From Oscillospiraceae bacterium (GTDB lineage Bacteria > Bacillota > Clostridia > Oscillospirales > Ruminococcaceae): a DNA stretch of 64,000 nucleotides. Position numbers and translations under genes: made by a program. Shown here one piece after another: positions 41,667-50,840 of the stretch (positions are counted from its first letter, which is position 1; the number at the start of each line of letters is the position of its first letter). The notes under the pieces are model-generated. The model worked only from the letters and a program-made list of their open reading frames with translations, did no database searches and was not told where the DNA came from. The stretch lies in contig JAFWDH010000022.1 of NCBI GenBank assembly GCA_017513135.1, positions 62,001 to 126,000 of the forward strand, written 5' to 3'.

Positions 41667-42230
41667 TTATGCGGTTTTGTTTCCAAAAAGAGCCGCGATC
41701 TGATTCCAGACCCAATTATAGATCGAAGTTATGACAGTCGGAAGATCTTCCAGTCTCAGTCTGAAAACAAGAGTGTAAAAGGCGTAGATGACGAGGCATA
41801 TCACAACTGCTATTAGAAGCAATACCATGAACGCTCTAGCAAGGTACCTGCGCTGTCTTTTTCGGCAGACTCCGAGTGCCCAAAGCAGCGCTACGATCCA
41901 TCCTATGACAGGTATGCTCATCAGTATCCAGCTCCATACGATGTCACCGGTCTCGAGCAATTCATAACGCCTGTCACGCCTTACCTCAGGCTCCTCTTCT
42001 GTCTGTTCCTCAGGTTCGGATGCCAGATCCTGCGGAGAGACATATTCCTCAAAATAGTCGTGCCTTGATGGCCGTTCTGACGGTACCTCCTTCACATCAG
42101 ATCCAGATGAGTCAAAATCGAACCTCCCGCCATCATCCTGTACAGTGCTTTCATCAAGGACTTCGGTGACCGCAGTTGGTTCGACGGCTGTCTGATCTGA
42201 TTCGGCACTCTTCCTTCCGAATATTCCCAT
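41667..42230 (-). CDS. Membrane protein with acidic N-terminal head, unknown function
   Basis: 187 residues not assigned to a family. Residues 1-100 are hydrophilic and acidic (SEPEEQTEEEPEVRRDRR) after an opening MGIFGRKSAES; two membrane helices follow (about 108-128, WSWILMSIPVIGWIVALLWA, and 138-163, FMVLLLIAVVICLVIYAFYT). The MSIPVIGWIVALLWALG segment with a following basic stretch (CRKRQRRYLAR) resembles small paired-helix proteins of unknown role. The ATG at 42230 has GGAGG upstream. The acidic head resembles those of the PBP and the P-type-like protein in this window. Confidence 0.6.
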   Translation of the reverse strand: MGIFGRKSAESDQTAVEPTAVTEVLDESTVQDDGGRFDFDSSGSDVKEVPSERPSRHDYFEEYVSPQDLASEPEEQTEEEPEVRRDRRYELLETGDIVWSWILMSIPVIGWIVALLWALGVCRKRQRRYLARAFMVLLLIAVVICLVIYAFYTLVFRLRLEDLPTVITSIYNWVWNQIAALFGNKTA

Positions 42231-42320
42231 AACGCATCCTCCGTAAAATATCACAAATCATTCATTAAAAGTATATCACATTCGCTTAAAACTGATACAG
42301 CGGCGTCTTTATGATTGCTG

Positions 42321-42326
42321 TATAAT
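42321..42326 (+). promoter_or_regulatory. -10 element of the mrp gene
   Basis: Perfect TATAAT preceded directly by TG, 45 bases before the mrp start. The -35 region is not convincing. Confidence 0.5.
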
Positions 42327-42371
42327 AGTAATTGTTTACAAACTACAAAACTAACATTCGGGAGTGATCCA

Positions 42372-43199
42372 ATGGCTGAATGCAATCATGACTGCGCCAA
42401 CTGCGCGTCAAACTGCGGAGAAAGAAAAGCACCTCAGAGTTTTCTTGTTCCTCAGAACAGTAGATCCAACATTAAAAAAGTCTATGCTGTCGTAAGCGGA
42501 AAAGGAGGCGTCGGCAAGTCTCTTGTAACCTCCCTGCTCGCGTCAACTACAGCCAGAAACGGTTATTCCACAGCGATCCTGGACGCCGATATCACAGGCC
42601 CATCGATCCCAAGAGCTTTCGGTCTCACTGAAAAGGTCACGGGAGACGAAGACGGGTTTTATCCTGTCACAAGCGCTATGGGTGTAAAGGTGATGTCGCT
42701 CAACCTCCTGCTCGACAATGATTCCGCTCCGGTCGTCTGGAGAAGTCCCATAATCACAAATTCAGTGAAGCAGTTCTGGAGTGACGTCATCTGGGGCGAC
42801 GTCGATTATATGTTTATCGATATGCCTCCGGGAACGGGCGATGTCCCGCTCACCGTATTCCAGTCTCTTCCGATCAACGGCATCGTCATCGTGACTACCC
42901 CGCAGGAACTGGTCGAGATGATAGTTGGAAAAGCAGTAAAGATGGCTCAGCTCATGAACGTTCCGGTCATAGGTCTGGTCGAGAACATGAGTTACCTGGA
43001 ATGCCCCGACTGCGGCAGAAAGATACCGGTATTCGGTGAGAGCCATGCCGCAGAAACAGCTGACAGGTTCGGAATCGACACTTTCGCACAGATCCCGATC
43101 GACAGCGATCTTGCTAAAGCCAGCGATGAAGGAATGATAGAAAGGTATTATTCAAACTGGCTCGCTCCTCTGCTGAGCAAGATCGGTGCCGTGCGCTGA
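42372..43199 (+). CDS. Mrp/ApbC family Fe-S carrier ATPase
   Basis: 275 residues. N-terminal Cys cluster (ECNHDCANCASNCGER) like eukaryotic Nbp35; deviant Walker A AVVSGKGGVGKSLV; ILDADITGPSIPRAFG; IDMPPGTGDVPLT; and a CxxC pair in LECPDCGRKIPVFG that bridges a [4Fe-4S] cluster in the dimer. It is an ATP-dependent carrier delivering Fe-S clusters to apoproteins. GGGAG is 8 bases before the ATG, which is chosen over in-frame codons inside the promoter. Monocistronic. Confidence 0.93.
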   Translation: MAECNHDCANCASNCGERKAPQSFLVPQNSRSNIKKVYAVVSGKGGVGKSLVTSLLASTTARNGYSTAILDADITGPSIPRAFGLTEKVTGDEDGFYPVTSAMGVKVMSLNLLLDNDSAPVVWRSPIITNSVKQFWSDVIWGDVDYMFIDMPPGTGDVPLTVFQSLPINGIVIVTTPQELVEMIVGKAVKMAQLMNVPVIGLVENMSYLECPDCGRKIPVFGESHAAETADRFGIDTFAQIPIDSDLAKASDEGMIERYYSNWLAPLLSKIGAVR

Positions 43200-43221
43200 A
43201 AACCGTATCTCACATATCTTC

Positions 43222-43268
43222 AAAAAGAACCTCCGTTCCGGTATCTGATCCGGTACGGAGGTTCTTGT
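43222..43268. terminator. Bidirectional terminator, mrp and cysS
   Basis: A long stem of about 17 bp (AAGAACCTCCGT-CCGG with its complement, one mismatch) with TTTTTG on the minus side and TTCTTG on the plus side. Confidence 0.88.
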
Positions 43269-43278
43269 ATTCCGTGCT

Positions 43279-44661
43279 TTACTGTTTCCTTGTTATCTTC
43301 GGACCCTGGGGAGTATCTTCGAGTACGTATCCTGCCTCTGTGATCTTATTGCGGAGCTCATCGGCAAGCTGGAAATTTCTGGTCTTCCTTGCCTCAGTTC
43401 TCTCTTCCGCCATTCTCACGATATCCTCGGGGATCTGTTCGCCTTCGCTCTTGAGCTTCAGCCCGAGAACTCCTGAGATCTCATCAAATACGCCGGCAGC
43501 ATACTCAAGTGATTCACGGCTCTGGTCCTTCGCGCTGTTTATATCAGATACCAGCATGAACAGTGCCGTCAGTCCGTTAGCGGTGTTCAGGTCATCGTCC
43601 ATTGCATCGATAAACTGCTCTCTTCTCTGGTCAGCCAACGCTTTAAGCTCCTCACCGGTACCGGACGCATTGCTTATAGAGAACTCTAGATTATCTCTGC
43701 AGGTATGGAGCCTCTCAAGCGAAGCTTTGCACTGATCCATCACCTCTCTTGAGAAGTTGATGGGCGCTCTGTACTGTGCGCTGATCGCAAAATACCTTAT
43801 CGGTTCATATCCGTATTCGTCAGAGATCTCTCTTACCGTAAAGAAGTTGTTAAGCGACTTTGACATCTTCCTGTTATCAACGTTCACGTAACCATTGTGC
43901 ATCCAGTATCTGGAGAACTGAACTCCGTTGCAGCACTCACTCTGTGCGATCTCATTTTCGTGATGCGGGAAAATAAGGTCCTGCCCGCCGCAGTGGATAT
44001 CAGCAGTATCTCCGAGATACCTGCGCACCATAGCGGAGCATTCTATATGCCATCCCGGTCTGCCTTTTCCGTACGGGCTGTCCCAGCTCGGTTCACCGGG
44101 CTTGGCCGACTTCCAGACAGCGAAATCCATTGGATCCCTCTTAAGCTCTCCCGGAGCAATACGGGCTCCCGCCTCCAGTTCCTCTATCGGCTGGTGGGAG
44201 AGTTTTCCATATTCATGGAAGCTGTGCACATCGAAATAAACATCACCGTTCTCAGCAACATAGGCATGTCCGTTTTCAACAAGCGTACCAATGATCTCAA
44301 GTATCATGTCTATGTTTTCTGTGGCACGGGGGTGATGATCGGCTCTCATTATGTTAAGGCCGTCAGCATCCGTAAAATACTCTTTGATATAGCGCTCAGC
44401 GATCTCTTTATACGATACGCCTTCTTCATTTGCCTTATTGATGACCTTGTCATCTATATCAGTGAAGTTCTGCACGAACGTCACATCGTACCCTCTCCAT
44501 ATAAGATATCTGCGAAGAGTATCAAAGACACAGGCAGCCCGTCCGTTTCCGACATGGATATAGTTGTATACGGTAGGTCCGCATGCGTAGATCTTGATCT
44601 TATTCCCCTCCTGAGGAATGAGTTCCTCAGTTTTTCTTGTAAGCGTATTGAAAACTCTCAT
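43279..44661 (-). CDS. cysS: Cysteinyl-tRNA synthetase
   Basis: 460 residues, class I synthetase. HIGH-type motif in ACGPTVYNYIHVGNGR (HVGN), zinc/cysteine-binding residues Cys in YACGP, CSAM in WHIECSAM, and HH in IFPHHENE; the KMSKS motif is NRKMSKSLNN. Anticodon-binding helices follow. The ATG at 44661 has AGAGG 7 bases upstream; an upstream TTG is nearer to that site and less suitable. Separated from rimO by 52 bases. Confidence 0.97.
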   Translation of the reverse strand: MRVFNTLTRKTEELIPQEGNKIKIYACGPTVYNYIHVGNGRAACVFDTLRRYLIWRGYDVTFVQNFTDIDDKVINKANEEGVSYKEIAERYIKEYFTDADGLNIMRADHHPRATENIDMILEIIGTLVENGHAYVAENGDVYFDVHSFHEYGKLSHQPIEELEAGARIAPGELKRDPMDFAVWKSAKPGEPSWDSPYGKGRPGWHIECSAMVRRYLGDTADIHCGGQDLIFPHHENEIAQSECCNGVQFSRYWMHNGYVNVDNRKMSKSLNNFFTVREISDEYGYEPIRYFAISAQYRAPINFSREVMDQCKASLERLHTCRDNLEFSISNASGTGEELKALADQRREQFIDAMDDDLNTANGLTALFMLVSDINSAKDQSRESLEYAAGVFDEISGVLGLKLKSEGEQIPEDIVRMAEERTEARKTRNFQLADELRNKITEAGYVLEDTPQGPKITRKQ

Positions 44662-44713
44662 AAACAAACCTCTTTATGTGGTCTTTTATACCATTTTATT
44701 TAATATCTTCGGC

Positions 44714-46054
44714 TCAGTCAATCGGCTCGGCAGCCAGATCAAGTCCGTCAGTTCCAGTAATCCTGACTTTATATATCTCCCCCGGGATAAGATCGTACTT
44801 CAGCGGGACCACTACCATCAGGTCATCTTCAGGTGCATCGCTTTCGGATCTGCAAATGAAGGAAGCTCTGTCTTCATCAAAGAAATCACAGATGACATCT
44901 GTCACTGAACCGACTTTGTTCTCCTGAAGGCGCTGAGTGATCTCCTGCTGAATGTCATAAAATATCTCCGCTCTTTCCTTTTTCAGTTCCTCCGGAAGCT
45001 GATCCTTCATTTTTTCGGCTGCTGTTCCCTCTTCAGCGGAGTAGGTAAAACAGCCTGCCCTGTCGATCTGCGCATCCCTGAGGAATGAGATAAGGCTGTC
45101 GAACTGCTCATCAGTCTCACCGGGAAATCCGACTATGAATGTTGAACGCAGCGTTATGCCGGGGACCGTCTTTTTTATCTTCTTTATCAGTTCAAGGTTT
45201 TCTTTACCTGACCCAAACCTTCCCATCCTTCTGAGCACCAGATCATCTGCGTGCTGCAGAGGAATATCAAGGTACTTGCATACCCTGCTGTTTGACGCCA
45301 TCTCTGAAAGCAGCTCATCCGTGATATGCTCAGGATATGCGTAAAGAATGCGTATCTTCCATAAGCCTTCTATGGCGGACATATCCCTGAGCAGCGAAGC
45401 CAGACTCACTTTCTCATCGAGATCCTTCCCGTAGGATGTCGTATCCTGTGCCACGAGAATGATCTCCCTTACTCCGTAGGAAACAAGTTTATGTGCCTCT
45501 TCCAGTATAGACTCCGGTTTTCTGCTTCGATATTTGCCGCGGATGCCGGGTATGGCGCAGAAAGTACAGTGATTATCGCACCCCTCAGCGATCTTAAGAA
45601 AAGCGTAATGCTGCGGCGTGGAGATGAGTCTGTCTCCTTCAAGGGGGAGGTCAAGCGGAGAACGTCTGTATTCGTTATCCGTTCCGTGAAGCGCTTTTCC
45701 TACGATATCCACGATCTCGGAATTCTGGCCGATGCCCACCACAGCATCCACTTCAGGGATGATCTCCATCATCTCCTCGCCATGCCTTTCCGAGAGACAG
45801 CCGGTGACGATAACAGCCTTGATGACACCTTCTATCTTGGCGTTTACCATATCAAAAATGTTATCAAGAGCTTCGGTTTTTGCGCTTTCAATAAATCCGC
45901 ATGTGTTGATTATTGCCGCATCCGCTTCTTCCAGATCAGATGTAATCCCGTATCCGGCATTTTCAAGCAGAAAGCACATCTTCTCTGCATCTACCCTGTT
46001 TTTGTCACAGCCGAGCGAGATAAAATAAATCTTTTCATTCTTCACCGAACTCAT
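44714..46054 (-). CDS. rimO: Ribosomal protein S12 methylthiotransferase RimO
   Basis: 446 residues, radical-SAM enzyme that adds a methylthio group to an Asp of ribosomal protein S12. The N-terminal MTTase domain has Cys ligands in FISLGCDKNRVDAE, IINTCGFIESAK and VIVTGCLSERH; the radical-SAM motif is AEGCDNHCTFCAIPGIRGKY (RimO-type, not MiaB); a C-terminal TRAM domain follows. The ATG at 46054 has GGAG 9 bases upstream and overlaps the recX end by 20 bases, indicating translational coupling. Confidence 0.95.
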   Translation of the reverse strand: MSSVKNEKIYFISLGCDKNRVDAEKMCFLLENAGYGITSDLEEADAAIINTCGFIESAKTEALDNIFDMVNAKIEGVIKAVIVTGCLSERHGEEMMEIIPEVDAVVGIGQNSEIVDIVGKALHGTDNEYRRSPLDLPLEGDRLISTPQHYAFLKIAEGCDNHCTFCAIPGIRGKYRSRKPESILEEAHKLVSYGVREIILVAQDTTSYGKDLDEKVSLASLLRDMSAIEGLWKIRILYAYPEHITDELLSEMASNSRVCKYLDIPLQHADDLVLRRMGRFGSGKENLELIKKIKKTVPGITLRSTFIVGFPGETDEQFDSLISFLRDAQIDRAGCFTYSAEEGTAAEKMKDQLPEELKKERAEIFYDIQQEITQRLQENKVGSVTDVICDFFDEDRASFICRSESDAPEDDLMVVVPLKYDLIPGEIYKVRITGTDGLDLAAEPID

Positions 46055-46658
46055 CACCCGAATCTCCAAATCCTTTCAGCGCGGCAGTTATATCCCTGCT
46101 TCTGAATCCTCTTCTGAGGAGAGCTGCGTATACTCTCTGTCTTCCGTTCTCTGCAGAAAGCTTTCTCAGATACTTACTGTTGATCAGATCTATGATCAGC
46201 GGCGTTTCGTCCGATTCCAGCGCTCCGAGCACGCTTTCCGATATTTCTCGGGAGATCCTCTTCTCATTCAGCTTAAGCCTGATCTCTCCCAGACTCTTTC
46301 CTTTCCTGAGGAGCTCGCCCGCATACCTCTCAGCGAATGACGTATCGTCAAGATACCCGAGCTCTCTGATCCTGTCCACTGCCTGCCTGGAAGTATCGGG
46401 ATCGAACGTACGAAGCAGCTTGCTGTACAGCTCATATTCTGAATGATCCCTTATCCCAAGAAATGAGAACGCCTTGTCTAAAGCCTTCCTGTAATCAGAC
46501 TGCTTGCGCAGTTCCGCAAGGTCATCATCGGAAAGCTCTTTCCCTTTTTTTATCCCGAATGACAGAAATGTATCCTCGTCTATGGAGAATAGAAATCCGT
46601 CACCGCAAAAAAGGGCATATCTGCCCTTTTTCGTCGTTTTTATATCTGTAATTACCAT
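46035..46658 (-). CDS. recX: Regulatory protein RecX
   Basis: 207 residues, composed of three-helix repeats typical of RecX (AFSFLGIRDHSEYELYSKL, IRELGYLDDTSFAERYA, GRQRVYAALLRRGFRSRDI). It binds RecA filaments and modulates their assembly. It lies 12 bases downstream of recA, a common arrangement, and overlaps rimO at its 3' end. Confidence 0.92.
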   Translation of the reverse strand: MVITDIKTTKKGRYALFCGDGFLFSIDEDTFLSFGIKKGKELSDDDLAELRKQSDYRKALDKAFSFLGIRDHSEYELYSKLLRTFDPDTSRQAVDRIRELGYLDDTSFAERYAGELLRKGKSLGEIRLKLNEKRISREISESVLGALESDETPLIIDLINSKYLRKLSAENGRQRVYAALLRRGFRSRDITAALKGFGDSGDEFGEE

Positions 46659-46670
46659 ACCTTAACTGTT

Positions 46671-47777
46671 TCAGCTGTCGACGCCGACGTCAAGCGATGA
46701 CTCATCTGCAGGTTTGGTCCGTCCGGAAGTCCTTCCAGCCGTTACTATGACCGGCTTATCTATCTCTTCATCTGAAGGCTTATATCCCGGAGCGAGTTTC
46801 TCGGCGTTGGCGCGGACCTGCTCCTCAATGGTATTGCACAATTCAGGATTGGACTCCAGATACTTGCGCACATTGTCTCTTCCCTGACCAAGACGCTGCT
46901 CGCCGTAGTTGAACCAGGCGCCGGACTTCTGAACTATGTCAAGTTTGACTGCCAGGTCAAGTATCTCACCGACTTTCGAAATGCCCTTGCCGTAAATGAT
47001 ATCGAACTCGGCTTCCCTGAACGGAGGCGCTACCTTGTTTTTGACCACCCTGACCTTGGTCCTGTTTCCGTAGAATTCAGAACCGTTCTTAAGCGTTTCT
47101 ATCCTTCTGACATCAAGGCGGACAGACGCGTAATACTTCAGTGCACGGCCTCCGGGCGTCGTCTCCGGATTGCCATAGGAAACACCGATCTTTTCCCTGA
47201 GCTGGTTGATGAAGATGCATACGCAGTTTGATTTGCTGATAACGCTGGTCAGTTTTCTGAGTCCCTGAGACATCAGTCTTGCCTGCATACCGACATGGGA
47301 ATCTCCCATCTCCCCTTCGATCTCAGCCTGGGTCGTCATTGCCGCAACAGAGTCGATAACGATCACATCTATGGCATTGCTTCTCGCAAGTGCTTCCGCG
47401 ATCTCCAGAGCCTGCTCTCCAGTATCAGGCTGCGATACGAGAAGAGTATCGAGATTTATGCCAAGATTGCTCATATAGATAGGATCCAGTGCATGTTCAA
47501 CGTCGATATAGGCCGCTTCTCCTCCGGCTTTCTGCGCTTCAGCAACAACATGGAGAGCTACGGTAGTCTTGCCGGAGCTTTCAGGTCCGTAGATCTCGAC
47601 GATCCTTCCTCTGGGAAGTCCTCCTATACCGAGCGCAATATCAAGTGACAGCGACCCGGAAGGTATGGATTCGATGTTGAGTGAAGAGTTCGCGCCGAGC
47701 TTCATTATCGTACCTTTTCCGTAGGTCTTATCGAGCTGGGCTATAACTGTTTCCAATGCTTTCGCTTTGTCTGCCAT
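46671..47777 (-). CDS. recA: Recombinase RecA
   Basis: 368 residues, the strand-exchange ATPase of homologous recombination. Walker [10 protein letters not shown], Walker [11 protein letters not shown], loop L1 [17 protein letters not shown], loop L2 [20 protein letters not shown] and the C-terminal DNA-binding domain with an acidic tail. CAGGAG precedes the ATG. I found no Gram-positive LexA box (CGAAC-N4-GTTC) in the 66 bases to the nth stop. Confidence 0.98.
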   Translation of the reverse strand: MADKAKALETVIAQLDKTYGKGTIMKLGANSSLNIESIPSGSLSLDIALGIGGLPRGRIVEIYGPESSGKTTVALHVVAEAQKAGGEAAYIDVEHALDPIYMSNLGINLDTLLVSQPDTGEQALEIAEALARSNAIDVIVIDSVAAMTTQAEIEGEMGDSHVGMQARLMSQGLRKLTSVISKSNCVCIFINQLREKIGVSYGNPETTPGGRALKYYASVRLDVRRIETLKNGSEFYGNRTKVRVVKNKVAPPFREAEFDIIYGKGISKVGEILDLAVKLDIVQKSGAWFNYGEQRLGQGRDNVRKYLESNPELCNTIEEQVRANAEKLAPGYKPSDEEIDKPVIVTAGRTSGRTKPADESSLDVGVDS

Positions 47778-47843
47778 TTCATTCTCCTGTAGGTAAAAAG
47801 ATCATTCAACTAGTGTTAAGAATATCATTGTGGGTTAGCGGAT

Positions 47844-48485
47844 TCAAGCATTCCGGACTGCCTGTGCGTGGTCGCAAAGATCGTTAAGACAACAGTTCTG
47901 ACACTGAGGTCGTCGCGCTATACAGACCGCTCTTCCATGAAGAACGAACCTGTGGCAAAGATCGTTACCTTTGTCCGGTTCAACGATCTTACGCAACTGT
48001 TTCTCCACTACATCCGGCTTGTCGGAATCAGCCAGGCCGATCAGATTTGATATCCTGATGCAATGTGTGTCGCACACTATCGCAGGTTTTCCGTAAATGT
48101 CACCGACAATAAGATTCGCCGATTTCCTCCCCACTCCGGGAAAAGTAAGAAGAGTATCGATATCATCCGGCACGATCCCGCCGTACTCGCTGCACAGTTT
48201 TTTCATGGATGCGAGTATGTCCCTGGTTTTAGATGCGCCGAGTCCACACGGCTTCACTATCTCAAATACATCATCATAGGCCGCTTCAGAGAGTCTCTCA
48301 GCTGTAGGATACCTGTTGTAAAGTACTTCCGTCACCTTGTCTACCCTGGCATCGGTGCACTGTGCGGCCAGTCTGACTGAGACCATTAGCTGCCACGCAT
48401 CTTCATACGATAGAGTACACTGCGCGACAGGATACTCATTCTCCAGTCTGGAAACCACCAGCGCAGCCTTTTCCTTAAGATCCAT
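47844..48485 (-). CDS. nth: Endonuclease III
   Basis: 213 residues. Bifunctional glycosylase/AP lyase for oxidised pyrimidines. Helix-hairpin-helix LLTFPGVGRKSANLIV with the catalytic Lys, the Asp in IVCDTHCIRISNLIG and a C-terminal [4Fe-4S] loop in CIARRPQCQNCCLNDLC. The start at 48485 (MDLKEKA) is chosen because an extended -10 lies just upstream, inside the longer open frame. The ordering nth-recA-recX-rimO-cysS groups DNA repair with translation genes. Confidence 0.94.
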   Translation of the reverse strand: MDLKEKAALVVSRLENEYPVAQCTLSYEDAWQLMVSVRLAAQCTDARVDKVTEVLYNRYPTAERLSEAAYDDVFEIVKPCGLGASKTRDILASMKKLCSEYGGIVPDDIDTLLTFPGVGRKSANLIVGDIYGKPAIVCDTHCIRISNLIGLADSDKPDVVEKQLRKIVEPDKGNDLCHRFVLHGRAVCIARRPQCQNCCLNDLCDHAQAVRNA

Positions 48486-48501
48486 TCCTTCAGCCTTCTC
48501 A

Positions 48502-48510
48502 ATTATAGCA
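48502..48510 (-). promoter_or_regulatory. Extended -10 promoter of nth
   Basis: TGCTATAAT on the minus strand, 17 bases before the chosen nth start. Confidence 0.55.
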
Positions 48511-48609
48511 GATGCATTGTACTTGTATTTGTACAATCGCATTGTTTCTTCTTATGTTTTTAAAAAGATGTTATTATTTAAATCAGACAAATGATTTCAG
48601 AGGATTATT

Positions 48610-49878
48610 ATGGAAAGATCGCCACTCGCTTCCCTTCTGCGCCCAGAGACTCTTGACGACGTTTTCGGTCAGCATCATCTGCTTGACCGCGGTCAGATAT
48701 TCAGGGAAGCAATCGAATCGGGTTCTGTTCCCAATATGATTTTCTACGGTCCGTCCGGGGTCGGAAAGACGACTGTAGCCAATATCATAGCCAAAAACAG
48801 CAATATGCAGCTGTACAGGCTCAACGGAACTTCGTCATCTATAGCCGACATAAAAAGCGCAATAGAAGACTCCAAGACGCTGCTCGGGATAAACGGTGTA
48901 CTTATCTATCTCGATGAGATACAGTACTTCAACAAGAAACAGCAGCAGTCTCTTCTTGAAGTAGTGGAAAACGGTGACGTGAAGCTGATCGCTTCAACGA
49001 CCGAAAACCCGTATTTCTATGTCTATAACGCTCTTCTCTCCCGCTGCACTGTATTTGAATTCAAGCCGCTGGACTGGAAAGACACACTGCTGGCAATAGA
49101 CAGAGCGCTCGAGAAACTCAGTTCATCGGAAGGCATCAGATATGAGATAGACGAAAACGCCAAGGAACATCTTGCGAGGAGCTCAGGAGGAGATGTAAGA
49201 AGAGCTCTCAATGCGTTGGATTTCATCTCTGTCGCCCTTCGGGCGGATGACGGTATAAAACATATCACGATGCAGCATATAGAGCAGGTCACATCCCTGT
49301 CATACGGAAGATATGACAGAGAAGGTGATGAACACTTTGACCTTGCTTCCGCACTAATGAAGTCACTGCGCGGAAGCGATCCTGATGCCGCAGTTCACTA
49401 TCTTGTCAGATTCCTTGAAGCCGGCGACATAATAACTCCTTCAAGGCGGCTTCTATGCTCAGCCTGTGAAGATATCGGCCTTGCTCATCCTCAGGCTATA
49501 GCAGTGGTAAATGCGTGTGTACAGGCAGCTGAACATCTCGGTCTCCCCGAAGCATATCTTCCGCTGACAGAAGCCGCGATTTATCTTGCGACTCTTCCTA
49601 AATCAAACTCTGTTACAGCTGCTTATTACATGGCCGATGAGGATTATAAGGCGGGTAAGGGAAAAGGATTCCCAAGAGCAATGCAGAACGTCCACTACGA
49701 TTCAGCTGAAGTTACGGATAAAGGACAGAACTATCTGTATCCGCACAATTACGAGAACCACTGGATAGAACAGCAGTATATCCCGGATGATCTTGTAGGA
49801 GCACAATATTATGTGCCCGGTGACAACAGGACCGAGCAGGCAGCAAAGAGCTACTGGGACAAGATCAAGAACAAATAA
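48610..49878 (+). CDS. rarA: Replication-associated recombination ATPase RarA
   Basis: 422 residues, clamp-loader-like AAA+ ATPase acting at stalled forks (RarA/MgsA, WRNIP1 family). N-terminal PLASLLRPETLDDVFGQHHL, Walker A FYGPSGVGKTT, Walker B VLIYLDEIQYF, sensor 1 IASTTENPYF, arginine-finger region LLSRCTVFEF, sensor 2 in GGDVRRALNALDF and the tetramerisation domain (SDPDAAVHYLVRFLEAGDII). No zinc-finger N-terminal extension. AGAGG upstream; divergent from nth across a 124-base AT-rich gap. Confidence 0.95.
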   Translation: MERSPLASLLRPETLDDVFGQHHLLDRGQIFREAIESGSVPNMIFYGPSGVGKTTVANIIAKNSNMQLYRLNGTSSSIADIKSAIEDSKTLLGINGVLIYLDEIQYFNKKQQQSLLEVVENGDVKLIASTTENPYFYVYNALLSRCTVFEFKPLDWKDTLLAIDRALEKLSSSEGIRYEIDENAKEHLARSSGGDVRRALNALDFISVALRADDGIKHITMQHIEQVTSLSYGRYDREGDEHFDLASALMKSLRGSDPDAAVHYLVRFLEAGDIITPSRRLLCSACEDIGLAHPQAIAVVNACVQAAEHLGLPEAYLPLTEAAIYLATLPKSNSVTAAYYMADEDYKAGKGKGFPRAMQNVHYDSAEVTDKGQNYLYPHNYENHWIEQQYIPDDLVGAQYYVPGDNRTEQAAKSYWDKIKNK

Positions 49879-49898
49879 ATATCAGCACATTGACTGAC

Positions 49899-49933
49899 AG
49901 GCTCCGGAGGCAGAATCCTCCGGAGCTATTTTC
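49899..49933. terminator. Terminator between rarA and the nucleotidyltransferase gene
   Basis: A 10-bp perfect stem (GCTCCGGAGG / CCTCCGGAGC) with a 6-base loop and TATTTTC on the plus side. It overlaps the last two bases of the convergent nucleotidyltransferase gene. Confidence 0.82.
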
Positions 49934-50840
49934 ATTTCCAGAGTTCAGCGGGATAATCGCCGTTCTCTTTCATTCGAATTATTGCTTTTTCAAGATCCGG
50001 CAGATCGTCCATGTAAGTGACTCCATGCCAGCTGTCCTCACATGGCAGGACTTCGACCGTGCAGCTTCCGTCGCTGATCTGATCATTGACCACGCTCGGA
50101 AGGTAATATTCAAATTTGACCGGATTAGATTCGAGTCCTTCTCTCAGATGCGACGGGAACCTTTTCCAGAGTTCCGCCGCCATATCGGAAGAAAAGCCCC
50201 AGAAATTCATCGAGACTATGGTATCGCCGCTGATCCGGATCATGTTTCCGTCCTCGGCCCTGTATTCGGCATCGTCACCACAGGGATATATTTCGGTCCT
50301 TTCAACTACTCCCGTAAGCAGCCCTTCTCTGACATAACACTGCCCCCTGGCTACAGAACCGTTTTCAGTGAGCGTATTTCTGAGTCTGAACCCGACCATC
50401 GCATACCTGCCGGATGTATCTTCTTTTTTCAGAAAATCGTAGATCATCTCAAAGGCAGATCTTCCATAGAAATCATCAGCGTTGATGACTGCAAACGGAG
50501 CATCGATAACGTCTCTGCACGAAGCTATCGCATGTCCTGTACCCCATGGTTTGGTTCTTCCTTCCGGGACAGAAAAGCCTTCCGGAAGATCGTTCACATC
50601 CTGGAACACATACTTAACATCAAAGAAGCTGCCTATCCTGTTCCCTATGCTCGCCTTGAAATCATTCTCTATCTCGTGTTTTATCACGAACACGACTCTT
50701 TTGAACCCCGCTCTCCTTGCATCGTACAGAGAGTAATCCATGATTATATGACCGTATTCATCTACTGGGGTGATCTGTTTCAATCCCCCGAATCTGCTTC
50801 CCATTCCGGCAGCCATGATCACCAGGATAGGTTCGTTCAT
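49932..50840 (-). CDS. Sugar-nucleotidyltransferase-like protein
   Basis: 302 residues. NTP-transferase fold: opening VIMAAGMGSRFGGLKQ is the nucleotide-binding loop, RTKPWGTGHAI the base-binding segment and VINADDFYGRSAFEMIYDFL the metal-binding Asp region; SMNFWGFSSDM is like those of glucose-1-phosphate-type transferases. It should join a sugar or polyol phosphate to an NTP; the product is not deducible. It starts on the last base of the upstream gene's stop codon, so it belongs to the same operon as the ABC-transmembrane-like gene and the 1947-residue protein. This hints at envelope glycan or teichoic-type decoration, which is inference. Confidence 0.82.
   Translation of the reverse strand: MNEPILVIMAAGMGSRFGGLKQITPVDEYGHIIMDYSLYDARRAGFKRVVFVIKHEIENDFKASIGNRIGSFFDVKYVFQDVNDLPEGFSVPEGRTKPWGTGHAIASCRDVIDAPFAVINADDFYGRSAFEMIYDFLKKEDTSGRYAMVGFRLRNTLTENGSVARGQCYVREGLLTGVVERTEIYPCGDDAEYRAEDGNMIRISGDTIVSMNFWGFSSDMAAELWKRFPSHLREGLESNPVKFEYYLPSVVNDQISDGSCTVEVLPCEDSWHGVTYMDDLPDLEKAIIRMKENGDYPAELWK

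Noticed and set aside
47778-47843. Possible SOS (LexA) box upstream of recA
   Set aside because: No match to the Gram-positive consensus in the gap.
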